Below, piece by piece: positions 1 through 5,448 of a DNA stretch of 7,269 bases (its first letter is position 1; each line of letters starts with the position of its first letter). The translations under genes and the position numbers were made by a program. The stretch comes from Treponema sp. (GTDB lineage: Bacteria; Spirochaetota; Spirochaetia; Treponematales; Breznakiellaceae), in the NCBI GenBank assembly GCA_031275515.1, contig JAISOQ010000267.1:1-7269 (forward strand), given 5' to 3'. The notes beneath the pieces were generated by a model, which saw only the letters and a program-made list of their open reading frames with translations, searched no databases and was not told the DNA's origin.

Positions 1-776
1 GCAAATCCCAGCATAAGGCCGGTAGTGGCAATATGATCGTTCCCCTCCCGGTAGGCTTCGGGGATGAGTTCTTCGGCAACCACGAAGATCATGGCTCCTG
101 CGGCAAAGGCCAGGGCATAGGGCAGGATGGGCTGCATGAAGAAAACCAGAACCGCTCCCAGTACGCCGGCAACCGGTTCCACGATGCCGGAAAGCTGGCC
201 ATACCAAAAGCTTTTGAGCCGGGAATTCCCGTCCCGGCGTAAGGGGATAGAAACCGCCGCTCCTTCGGGGAAGTTCTGGAGCCCTATGCCCAGGGCCAGG
301 GCAATGGCGCCTGCAAGACCCGCCCCCGGAATCCCCACCGCCGCAGCGCCGAAGCCCACGCCTACCGCAAGGCCTTCCGGAATATTATGGAGGGTAATGG
401 CCAGCACTAAAAGGATAGAACGGCTCCAGGAAGTCTTGATTCCTTCGGCATCTTCCCGCTGACGTTCAAGGTGCAGATGGGGAAGGATCCGGTCTATCAG
501 CCGGAGAAAGGCGCCGCCTAAAAGGAAACCCGTAACCGCAGGCATCAGAGGGGATTTTCCGGCGGCTTCCGCCATAGCTATGGCCGGCGCCAGGAGAGAC
601 CAGAAACTGGCCGCAATCATAACGCCCCCGGCAAAGCCGAGCATACCGTCCAGAACCTTGCGGTTGATGTCCTTGAAGAAAAACACCGTACCTGCGCCCA
701 AGGCTGTAAGGCCATAAGTAAAGAGGGTGGCCAAGAGGGCCTGAAAAACCACGTGTTGATTACTAAACCACGTCAT
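1..776 (-). CDS. ZIP-family divalent metal transporter (GufA/ZupT-like), 3' end cut off by window
   Basis: Inner-membrane metal-ion uptake or exchange carrier of the ZIP family, most like the bacterial GufA/ZupT branch; zinc is the likely but unproven substrate. I read 258 codons from the ATG at 774-776 with no stop before the window edge, so only the short C-terminal tail is missing. The diagnostic motifs are all present: HNIPEG at residues 130-135 and QNFPEG at 167-172, the paired metal-site helices, then an E-P pair at 200-201 and EELIPE at 235-240. A His/Glu-rich loop (PHLHLERQRED, about 99-109) sits between helices 3 and 4, where ZIP proteins usually carry a metal-binding variable loop. 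Hydrophobic helices surround these. An in-frame ATG five codons upstream (789-791) is an alternative start; the downstream one is preferred because a weak AGG-type ribosome site precedes it, while none is seen before the upstream one. The gene follows the phosphoesterase after 45 bases and is probably co-transcribed with it. Confidence 0.93.
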   Translation of the reverse strand, partial: MTWFSNQHVVFQALLATLFTYGLTALGAGTVFFFKDINRKVLDGMLGFAGGVMIAASFWSLLAPAIAMAEAAGKSPLMPAVTGFLLGGAFLRLIDRILPHLHLERQREDAEGIKTSWSRSILLVLAITLHNIPEGLAVGVGFGAAAVGIPGAGLAGAIALALGIGLQNFPEGAAVSIPLRRDGNSRLKSFWYGQLSGIVEPVAGVLGAVLVFFMQPILPYALAFAAGAMIFVVAEELIPEAYREGNDHIATTGLMLGF

Positions 777-821
777 GAAGGAACCTGCCATAATAAAATA
801 CAAACCGGAAACTGTTTGGAC

Positions 822-1631
822 TTAACCGGGAAGTTCCCGGCTGATACGCCGCACTGTCAGAGCTTTCCCCGTGTCCCGATCCATCTCTGCGAAAACTCCC
901 TGTATGGCCGGGACATGGCCCGGACCGGGTTTCGCACATTCCATACGGTACAGGACCTGGTTTCGGGCCCGGTCCAGGCAGACTTTCTCGTCCATGCCGA
1001 TGATGCTGTTGACAACTCCGGTCATGCCCAGATCGGTGATATACCCTGATCCCCTAGGCAGAATGCGTTCATCCGCAGTCTGCACATGGGTATGAGTTCC
1101 CACGACAAGGCCGGCCCTGCCATCCAAGTAATACCCCAGGGCTTCCTTTTCACGGGTAGATTCGGCATGAAAATCGACCAGGATTATGGAGACGCCGGTA
1201 TTCGCGGCTTCACTATTTATAATGGAATCAAAGACCCTAAAGGGACAGTCTATAGGGGTCATGAATTCCCGGCCCTGGAGGTTGATCGCCAGCCAGGAGA
1301 CGCCGGCTTTTTCAATGCGGAGCCAACCCCGGCCGGCAGCGGGTTCAGGATAATTGGCAGGCCGTAAAATCCGGCTTTCGCTTTCCATGACCTGCCAGAA
1401 TTCCCGCTTTTCCCAGACATGGTTCCCGGAAGTGACCACATCCGCGCCGGCCTCTAAAATCCGTTTAAGGGCGGCTTCGGTCATCCCGAAGCCTTCGGCG
1501 GCGTTTTCCCCGTTAACCACGGTAAAATCCGCGGAATATTCCCGAATAAGGCCGGACAGCAGGCTGTCCAAGGTATCCAGACCGGGATCGCCTACCACAT
1601 CGCCAATCATGATTACCCGCAAAGATTTCAT
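822..1631 (-). CDS. ymdB: YmdB/TIGR00282-family metallophosphoesterase (2',3'-cyclic nucleotide phosphodiesterase type)
   Basis: Cytoplasmic dinuclear-metal phosphoesterase. Characterised relatives hydrolyse 2',3'-cyclic nucleotides, and in Bacillus subtilis YmdB influences biofilm and motility programmes; the role here is unknown. The 269-residue protein is close to the family's usual length and is complete. Metal ligands are visible in the expected order: D11 in GDVVG, E42/N43 in NGENAAEGFGMT, N70/H71 in SGNHVWEKRE, H155 in DFHAEST, and H180/H182 in GTHTHVQTADE, followed by the GYITDLGMTG signature. I chose the ATG at 1629-1631 because it places the first beta strand (RVIMIGDVVG) directly after the start as in homologues. 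An in-frame ATG 20 codons earlier would add an unlikely Asn-rich tail. No strong Shine-Dalgarno sequence precedes the chosen start; the leader is AT-rich and contains small dyads. It is the first gene of the leftward unit, with the ZIP transporter behind it. Confidence 0.93.
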   Translation of the reverse strand: MKSLRVIMIGDVVGDPGLDTLDSLLSGLIREYSADFTVVNGENAAEGFGMTEAALKRILEAGADVVTSGNHVWEKREFWQVMESESRILRPANYPEPAAGRGWLRIEKAGVSWLAINLQGREFMTPIDCPFRVFDSIINSEAANTGVSIILVDFHAESTREKEALGYYLDGRAGLVVGTHTHVQTADERILPRGSGYITDLGMTGVVNSIIGMDEKVCLDRARNQVLYRMECAKPGPGHVPAIQGVFAEMDRDTGKALTVRRISRELPG

Positions 1632-1662
1632 ATTATTATTGTAAAGATTTTTTAAGGGAAAA

Positions 1663-1691
1663 TCTATACGCCCGGCCGGGGCCAGGCACAA
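1663..1691 (-). promoter_or_regulatory. Candidate sigma-70 type promoter for ymdB
   Basis: Read on the minus strand, TTGTGC (1686-1691) is followed by a 17-base spacer and TATAGA (1663-1668). Spacing is ideal, but each hexamer only partly matches consensus. Transcription would begin near 1656, giving a leader of about 25 bases before the ATG at 1631. It is the best-placed promoter for the ymdB-ZIP unit that I can see. Confidence 0.35.
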
Positions 1692-1719
1692 GAAGCTCGA
1701 ACCAAAGGTTCGTGTTTCT
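1691..1719. repeat. Inverted repeat, 13-position stem with 3-base loop
   Basis: CGAACC (1698-1703) and GGTTCG (1707-1712) form a perfect six-pair stem around AAA. After a T-T mismatch the pairing continues outward for six more positions (AGAAGC against GTTTCT, including one G-T pair). Neither strand has a T-run after the stem, so it is not a standard intrinsic terminator. It abuts the -35 side of the candidate ymdB promoter, so an operator or an mRNA structure is possible. Confidence 0.5.
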
Positions 1720-1765
1720 GGTTACAGCGCTCACACATGCCCAGCCAGAAGTTCTTCCATTCCCG

Positions 1766-1789
1766 ATGTAAAAATGGTGATTTTTACAT
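1766..1789. promoter_or_regulatory. Perfect 10-bp dyad, putative operator
   Basis: ATGTAAAAAT and ATTTTTACAT are exact reverse complements separated by GGTG, giving a 24-base dyad in which TGTAAA faces TTTACA. That geometry, with centres one helical turn or so apart, is typical of sites for dimeric repressors. The arms are AT-rich and no T-run follows, so a terminator is unlikely. It lies upstream of the rightward promoter candidate and about 100 bases behind the leftward one, so it could control either unit. The cognate regulator is not in the window. Confidence 0.45.
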
Positions 1790-1833
1790 TAAAGCAACAG
1801 GCAAAACTGCCGATCAGCCTCTGTACTTCTTCA

Positions 1834-1863
1834 TTGAAAAAAGGCCCGGTATTTATCTATAAA
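1834..1863 (+). promoter_or_regulatory. Candidate rightward promoter with overlapping palindrome
   Basis: TTGAAA (1834-1839), an 18-base spacer and TATAAA (1858-1863) make a plausible sigma-70 promoter facing the sugar cluster. The -10 is embedded in a short palindrome, TATTTAT-CT-ATAAATA (1850-1865), which could be an operator or simply AT-rich chance. Transcription would start near 1870, leaving about 300 bases of leader before the CBM9-like gene; this leader contains the hairpin repeat and the 1962-1980 dyad. Confidence 0.35.
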
Positions 1864-1890
1864 TAAAACAAAATAACATAATTATCCATA

Positions 1891-1941
1891 TTTTTTGCCT
1901 GTTCGCCTATTGATAATCAGGCGGAATAACGTCAAAAATAA
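1891..1941. repeat. Hairpin repeat element, copy 1
   Basis: This copy shares the core TTCGCCTATTGATAA (here 1902-1916) and the downstream block GTCAAAAATAA with a second copy at 2852-2901, in the same orientation. A T6 run also precedes both cores. The core folds: 1902-1908 pairs with 1919-1925 (seven pairs, one G-T) around a 10-base loop. Outer arms TTTTTG (1892-1897) and CAAAAA (1933-1938) are also complementary, giving a nested imperfect palindrome of about 47 bases. No T-run follows the stem on either strand, so it is not a plain terminator. The function is unknown. Confidence 0.65.
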
Positions 1942-1959
1942 AGTAGCGGTTTATAGCTG

Positions 1960-1984
1960 TTCGATGCATATTACGCATCGGAAC
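1960..1984. repeat. Inverted repeat CGATGC-N7-GCATCG
   Basis: CGATGC (1962-1967) and GCATCG (1975-1980) are perfect reverse complements around ATATTAC. With one bulged G, the flanking GTT and AAC extend the pairing to nine positions. It sits 20 bases after hairpin copy 1 in the presumed rightward leader. No T-run follows. It may be a leader structure or an operator half-site pair. Confidence 0.35.
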
Positions 1985-2084
1985 TTTGCGGGAATTTTTG
2001 CGATAAGCTGCATAAATTTCCATATAAACTGCAATGGTCTCAATGTTTTGTTGGGTAAGATGCCCTAAAAAGGAGTAGGATTGA

Positions 2085-2180
2085 ATGGCAGTCAATTTAT
2101 TACCTTTTTGTACGCCGATGATAAAAAAATTTTTGACAATGAATAGCTGTCCGCCGGTATCCTTATATGAAAAAGAGTGA
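2085..2180 (+). CDS. Possible 31-residue leader peptide overlapping the CBM9-like gene
   Basis: An ATG at 2085 preceded by AAGGAG (2070-2075, nine bases of spacing) opens a 31-codon frame ending in TGA at 2178-2180. The stop lies 14 bases inside the next gene, whose own ATG at 2167 has no recognisable ribosome site. This arrangement would allow translational coupling. The predicted peptide (starting MAVNLLPFCTPM) has no recognised domain and no clear signal sequence. The frame is short enough to be chance; the ribosome site and the overlap are the only positive evidence. Confidence 0.3.
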   Translation: MAVNLLPFCTPMIKKFLTMNSCPPVSLYEKE

Positions 2181-2811
2181 ACAAAGCATACGGCGCTATC
2201 ACATAATCCGGTCCGACGCTGTTTTTCAGTATAAAAGCGATATTTCCATAGCTCCTGTCGATGTTTTTCCCTGGAGCAATTCCGACGCTGTGGATGACTA
2301 CTGTCCGCCAACCGCTGCCGGAATAACCGCGGACGATGCGGCGTTTTATGTGTTCATGGAAACTGCCGAAAATGATATTCGGGCGGCGGAACGGGGTTTT
2401 AGCGCGAAGGTTTGTACCGATAGCTGCATGGAACTCTTTCTTATGCCCGATCCCGTACATTCGCCCAGGTATTTTAATTGGGAGTTTAATCCCGCCGGCG
2501 CCATGTACCTTGGTCTGGGAACAAACCGCTATGACCGGGAAGACATTATCCTGGATAATTACCCAAAGCTGTTCCGGCTGCAAACCTGTATGAAAACCGG
2601 CGGATGGACGCTGGAATACCGTATTCCTTTCGGCTTCTTGGGGCGTTATTTCCCGGCGTTTGAACCCCGGGCCGGCCATTTCATGCGCGGCAATTTTTAC
2701 AAGTGCGGGGATAAAACTATCCATCCGCATTACGGATGCTGGTCGCCCATAGAACTGCCTAAACCGGACTTTCACTGTTCCGATTTTTTTGGAGAGATAA
2801 TACTCGTTTGA
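2167..2811 (+). CDS. Stand-alone CBM9-like carbohydrate-binding protein
   Basis: A 214-residue protein resembling the family-9-like carbohydrate-binding domain (CBM9_2 type, a beta sandwich), occupying nearly the whole chain. Signature stretches in order: ITADDAAFYVFMETAE (about 53-68), DSCMELFLMPDP (85-96), RYFNWEFNPAG (101-111), MRGNFYKCGD (173-182), HPHYGCWSPI (186-195) and PDFHCSDFFG (200-209). There is no signal peptide or membrane segment, so it is probably cytoplasmic, unlike CBM9 modules attached to secreted xylanases. No catalytic domain is attached. The ATG at 2167 is the first in frame after a stop at 2140-2142 and suits the domain boundary, but it lacks a clear Shine-Dalgarno sequence and may depend on the small upstream frame. 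It heads the sugar cluster, 167 bases before the kinase. Binding of a glycan or phosphosugar is inference from the family; no biochemical role can be assigned. Confidence 0.8.
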   Translation: MKKSEQSIRRYHIIRSDAVFQYKSDISIAPVDVFPWSNSDAVDDYCPPTAAGITADDAAFYVFMETAENDIRAAERGFSAKVCTDSCMELFLMPDPVHSPRYFNWEFNPAGAMYLGLGTNRYDREDIILDNYPKLFRLQTCMKTGGWTLEYRIPFGFLGRYFPAFEPRAGHFMRGNFYKCGDKTIHPHYGCWSPIELPKPDFHCSDFFGEIILV

Positions 2812-2851
2812 TAATTGCCATTCACCGTTGAAATTGGCTTAATTGCCCCTC

Positions 2852-2901
2852 TTTTTTACCGCTTCGCCTATTGATAACCGGCGGAGAAAAGTCAAAAATA
2901 A
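2852..2901. repeat. Hairpin repeat element, copy 2
   Basis: This is the direct-repeat partner of 1891-1941, 961 bases downstream. It shares the T6 run (2852-2857), the core TTCGCCTATTGATAA (2863-2877) and GTCAAAAATAA. Relative to copy 1 it has one single-base deletion and several substitutions, yet still forms a seven-pair stem: 2862-2868 with 2880-2886, one G-T pair, 11-base loop. The stem register has shifted by one pair, losing the inner T-A and gaining an outer C-G. It lies between the CBM9-like gene and the kinase. Confidence 0.65.
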
Positions 2902-2966
2902 GTAATGTGTTGAATTCGGTAAAGCCGGGTGATTTTTGCCCGGAATTTGGGCATCTGCGCTTTATT

Positions 2967-2973
2967 AAAGAGG
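2967..2973 (+). promoter_or_regulatory. Ribosome binding site fixing the kinase start
   Basis: AAAGAGG lies five bases before the ATG at 2979-2981. The open frame extends upstream to a TTG at 2871, inside hairpin copy 2, but no ribosome site precedes that codon and the extra 36 residues match nothing in the family. This site therefore decides the start. Confidence 0.6.
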
Positions 2974-2978
2974 CTATA

Positions 2979-4103
2979 ATGGATAGCGGCTGTTCGTCAT
3001 TGCTGAGGGAAGTCCTGGGTCAGTTTGCCATTTACGGCGAATTCGAGTGTGCCGAATCTTTTGGTTCAGGGCATATCAACAATACCTACCGTTCCCGGTG
3101 GAATCAGGCAGGGGTAAGGGTGCGGTATACCCACCAGCGGATCAACGAGAAGGTCTTCGTCCGGCCAATTGAGGTTATGGAGAACATACAACGGGTAACC
3201 AGGCATATCGCAGGGAAACTGGAGCGGGAAAAGGCGGACGACAGAAGCCGCCGGGCGCTTTGTGTGGTCCCTGCCCGTGACGGGAAGCCCTGGGTCCGGG
3301 ACGGTGCAGGCGGCTGGTGGCGGACCTACCTCTTTATCGAAGGAACTCATTCCCTGGAAGTGGCCCATTCCCCGGCGGAGGCCCGTATTCTGGGAAAAAG
3401 CGTGGGCCGCTTCCAGAAACAGCTTGAGGACCTCCCGGAACCCCGGCTGCACGAGACGATCCCGAACTTTCACGACATGGAAAAGCGCTACGCCCGTTTC
3501 TATGATGCGGTTTCAAAGGACGCCCACAACCGGGTAAAGGATGCCGGGCCGGAAATCGCCTTTATGAGGGAGAACGAGGAGCGGGGGGCGGTTCTGATCC
3601 GGGCGCTGAAAAACGGCGGCATCCCCGAGAGGATATGCCATAATGATACCAAGATGAACAACATCCTCATTGATGACGAGGATAGCCAGGTCCTGTGCGT
3701 GGTGGACCTGGACACGGTCATGCCCGGAACGAGCCTCTTTGACCTGGGGGATCTTATCCGCACTGTAACCACCAGGGCCGAGGAGGATGAGCGGGACCTG
3801 GCCAGGGTTGAATTCGACCCGGCCTATTTTGAAGCCCTTCTGGACGGGTATATTTCCGAAGCTGCGGAGTTCCTGATCCCCCAAGAAAATGAGCGGCTCG
3901 CCGAATCGGGCCGGAACATCACCCAAATCATGGGCCTCCGGTTTCTGACCGATTACCTGGAAGGGGATCACTACTACCGGATCGCCCGGCCCGGCCACAA
4001 CCTGGACCGCTGCCGGAACCAGATCGCCCTAATCCGGTCTATGGACGCCCAGTGGGAAACAGCCCTGCGGATTACCCAAAAATTAATCGCACGGTATAAT
4101 TAA
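2979..4103 (+). CDS. nahK: NahK-like N-acetylhexosamine 1-kinase (APH-fold sugar anomeric kinase)
   Basis: A 374-residue cytoplasmic kinase of the aminoglycoside-phosphotransferase fold, closely resembling bifidobacterial N-acetylhexosamine 1-kinase (about 360 residues). NahK uses ATP to phosphorylate GlcNAc or GalNAc at C1 in the galacto-N-biose/lacto-N-biose pathway. Family hallmarks: the glycine-rich loop region ESFGSGHINNTY (26-37), THQRINEKVF (51-60), the catalytic loop CHNDTKMNNIL (220-230) with D223 as presumed base and N228, the metal-binding VVDLDTVMPG (241-250) with D243/D245, LFDLGDLIRT (253-262), and the C-terminal MGLRFLTDYLEGDHYY (318-333). All expected catalytic residues are intact. 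An ABC sugar importer follows 62 bases downstream, consistent with activation of an imported or liberated sugar. The exact hexosamine is not decidable from sequence, and related kinases may accept other hexoses. No lacto-N-biose phosphorylase gene is present in the window. Confidence 0.85.
   Translation: MDSGCSSLLREVLGQFAIYGEFECAESFGSGHINNTYRSRWNQAGVRVRYTHQRINEKVFVRPIEVMENIQRVTRHIAGKLEREKADDRSRRALCVVPARDGKPWVRDGAGGWWRTYLFIEGTHSLEVAHSPAEARILGKSVGRFQKQLEDLPEPRLHETIPNFHDMEKRYARFYDAVSKDAHNRVKDAGPEIAFMRENEERGAVLIRALKNGGIPERICHNDTKMNNILIDDEDSQVLCVVDLDTVMPGTSLFDLGDLIRTVTTRAEEDERDLARVEFDPAYFEALLDGYISEAAEFLIPQENERLAESGRNITQIMGLRFLTDYLEGDHYYRIARPGHNLDRCRNQIALIRSMDAQWETALRITQKLIARYN
4072..4100 (+). promoter_or_regulatory. 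Candidate internal promoter for the importer genes
   Basis: A consensus TATAAT (4095-4100) lies 17 bases after TTACCC (4072-4077), within the last codons of the kinase gene. The -10 is perfect and the spacing ideal, but the -35 is weak. It could supply extra transcript for the binding protein, which is normally needed in excess over the kinase. The TATAAT also encodes the terminal Tyr-Asn, so chance is possible. Confidence 0.35.
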
Positions 4104-4165
4104 CCCTAAACGAAATTATAGGGATAATTGCAATACAGATAAACTGACCTATCAGGAGGAAGAAA

Positions 4166-5419
4166 ATGAAACGTATTGTTTTAGGAGCAGCTATACTGGC
4201 TGCGGCGGCGCTGGCATTGACGGGGTGTACCGGAAAGAAGACCGGCGGTACTTCGGAAGTGACACTGGTGTACTGGTCCATGTGGAACGAGGCGGAACCT
4301 CAGGGGCAGGTAATAGCCCGGGCGGCGGAAGCCTTTACTAGGGATACAGGCATTAAGGTTGACATCAACTTTAATGGGCGAGACATCCGTAAGACTCTCC
4401 AGCCTGCTCTAGACGCCGGGGAAGTCATCGATCTCTTTGATGAAGACATTGAGCGGGTGACGAATGCCTGGGGAAACTACCTGCTGCCCCTGGACAGCTA
4501 TGTTTCCCAGTCTTACCCTACTACCGGCGGCCAGCCTTTCGGCAGCGTAATTAACAAGACCCTGTTGGACCTGGCCCGGCAGCTTGGCGGCGGCTCTGTC
4601 AAGAACATCCCCTATCAGCCTTCGGCCTTTGTGACCATGTACAACAAAGATCTGTTCCAACAGGCTGGCATTACCAGCGTCCCCAAGACCTGGGATGAGA
4701 TGCTGGACGCCTGCGCTAAACTCAAAGCCGCCGGTGTGGCAGGCATCACCGTTGACGACGCTTACATGGCCTGTCTTTTTGGGTATACTCTTGATCGTCT
4801 CGTCGGTATGGACGCCACCCTGGACATGGTGAAGAACAACGATTTTACCGGTCCCCAAGTGCTGGAATTCGGACGTATCTGGGAAAACATGGCGAAGAAC
4901 GGGTATATCAGCCCCAGGGCCGCTTCAAACATCTACCCGGCAGGGCAGATTGAAGAAATCGCCGCCGGGCGGGCCGCCATGTACCTCAACGGCACCTGGC
5001 TCCCCAACGAGATCAAGGGGAACGCCCCCAACATGAACTGGGGCGCCTTTGCCTGGCCCGCCATTGGTCCTGACGGCGACGGCGTTACGGCCAACAACTT
5101 TGGTTCCCAGAGCTTCGGGATCAACAAGAACACCAAGCATCCGGAAGAAGCCTTCCGCTTTATCGTCTGGCTTACCACCGGGGAATGGGATGCCGCTCTG
5201 GCGACGGAAAGCATTGGCATTCCTATGGGGAATTCCTCTCAATGGCCGCCCGCACTGGCCGAAGCCAAGGGCGTAGTGGACGCCACTACCAAGCGGCTTC
5301 CCTGGGCGGTAGGGATGGAAGATAACCCGGACATCAATGCGAAAATCAAAGAGAATTTTGCCCGCCTTGTGACGGGCAATTTGAACGCCGAACAGTTTGC
5401 CGCGAATATGGCCCGGTAA
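4166..5419 (+). CDS. ABC sugar importer, solute-binding lipoprotein (family 1)
   Basis: Extracytoplasmic sugar-binding protein that delivers substrate to the two permeases downstream. The 417-residue product has a lipoprotein signal: KR near the N terminus, an Ala/Leu-rich core (5-18) and lipobox LTGC with C21 as the lipidated cysteine, followed by a Gly/Thr/Lys linker. The mature part is a typical MalE/UgpB-like type-1 binding protein: TLVYWSMWNEAEP (33-45) as first strand, PYQPSAFVTMYNKDLFQQAG (149-168), then KTWDEMLDACAKLKAAG (174-190), an AAGRAAMYLNGTW stretch, and a C-terminal lobe ending AEQFAANMAR. Length is normal. The start is fixed by AGGAGG (4154-4159) six bases before the ATG. It lies 62 bases after the kinase and 29 bases before the first permease. 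The ligand is unknown; the kinase suggests a hexosamine-containing oligosaccharide. Confidence 0.92.
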   Translation: MKRIVLGAAILAAAALALTGCTGKKTGGTSEVTLVYWSMWNEAEPQGQVIARAAEAFTRDTGIKVDINFNGRDIRKTLQPALDAGEVIDLFDEDIERVTNAWGNYLLPLDSYVSQSYPTTGGQPFGSVINKTLLDLARQLGGGSVKNIPYQPSAFVTMYNKDLFQQAGITSVPKTWDEMLDACAKLKAAGVAGITVDDAYMACLFGYTLDRLVGMDATLDMVKNNDFTGPQVLEFGRIWENMAKNGYISPRAASNIYPAGQIEEIAAGRAAMYLNGTWLPNEIKGNAPNMNWGAFAWPAIGPDGDGVTANNFGSQSFGINKNTKHPEEAFRFIVWLTTGEWDAALATESIGIPMGNSSQWPPALAEAKGVVDATTKRLPWAVGMEDNPDINAKIKENFARLVTGNLNAEQFAANMAR

Positions 5420-5448
5420 GCTGAAAATCATCAGGGTTAGGAGGGTGT

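Larger units (their letters stand above)
1632..2166. other. AT-rich divergent intergenic region with stacked dyads and promoters
   Basis: This 535-base gap separates leftward ymdB from the rightward CBM9-like gene. It is much richer in A+T than the genes on either side; for example, bases 1861-1920 contain only 15 G or C in 60. It holds a leftward promoter candidate, a rightward promoter candidate, four inverted repeats, one copy of the duplicated hairpin element and a short reading frame with a good ribosome site. No protein-coding gene of normal size is convincing here, although the minus strand between 1907 and about 2166 reads like protein (see findings). The region could be a long regulated leader, a relic of an inserted element, or both. 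Confidence 0.6.

Noticed and set aside
753..1644. Several plus-strand frames opposite ymdB
   Set aside because: The minus strand carries all metal-ligand motifs of the phosphoesterase, so these are shadows.
1632..1691. 20-codon upstream extension of ymdB to the ATG at 1691
   Set aside because: It would add an unrelated Asn-rich tail before the first beta strand that begins homologues, and it would overlap the best promoter candidate.
2133..2163. Consensus TTGACA followed by TATCCT as promoter for the CBM9-like gene
   Set aside because: Spacing is 19 bases, the -10 is poor, and transcription would begin at or just after the ATG at 2167, leaving no usable leader unless the message were leaderless.
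2092..2775. Minus-strand open frame of 227 codons opposite the CBM9-like gene
   Set aside because: It is slightly longer than the plus-strand gene but has no recognisable motif, while the plus strand carries the full CBM9-like signature series and matches the direction of the downstream cluster.
2832..2857. Intrinsic terminator after the CBM9-like gene, using GGC-N6-GCC before the T6 run
   Set aside because: The stem has only three or so pairs. The T6 run is also found in hairpin copy 1, so it belongs to the repeat rather than to a terminator.
2871..2978. 36-residue N-terminal extension of the kinase from a TTG codon
   Set aside because: The TTG lies inside the hairpin repeat, has no ribosome site, and the extension precedes the point where NahK relatives start. 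The ATG at 2979 has AAAGAGG in front.
2975..2980. TATAAT as a promoter -10 at the kinase start
   Set aside because: It overlaps the ATG, so a transcript would start inside the gene, and no -35 lies at suitable spacing. It is best explained as the spacer between ribosome site and start codon.
3513..3998. Minus-strand frame of 161 codons and other long antisense frames within the kinase and importer genes
   Set aside because: They are shadows created by the G+C-rich codon use of the plus-strand genes; translations are Gly/Pro/Arg-rich without domain motifs.
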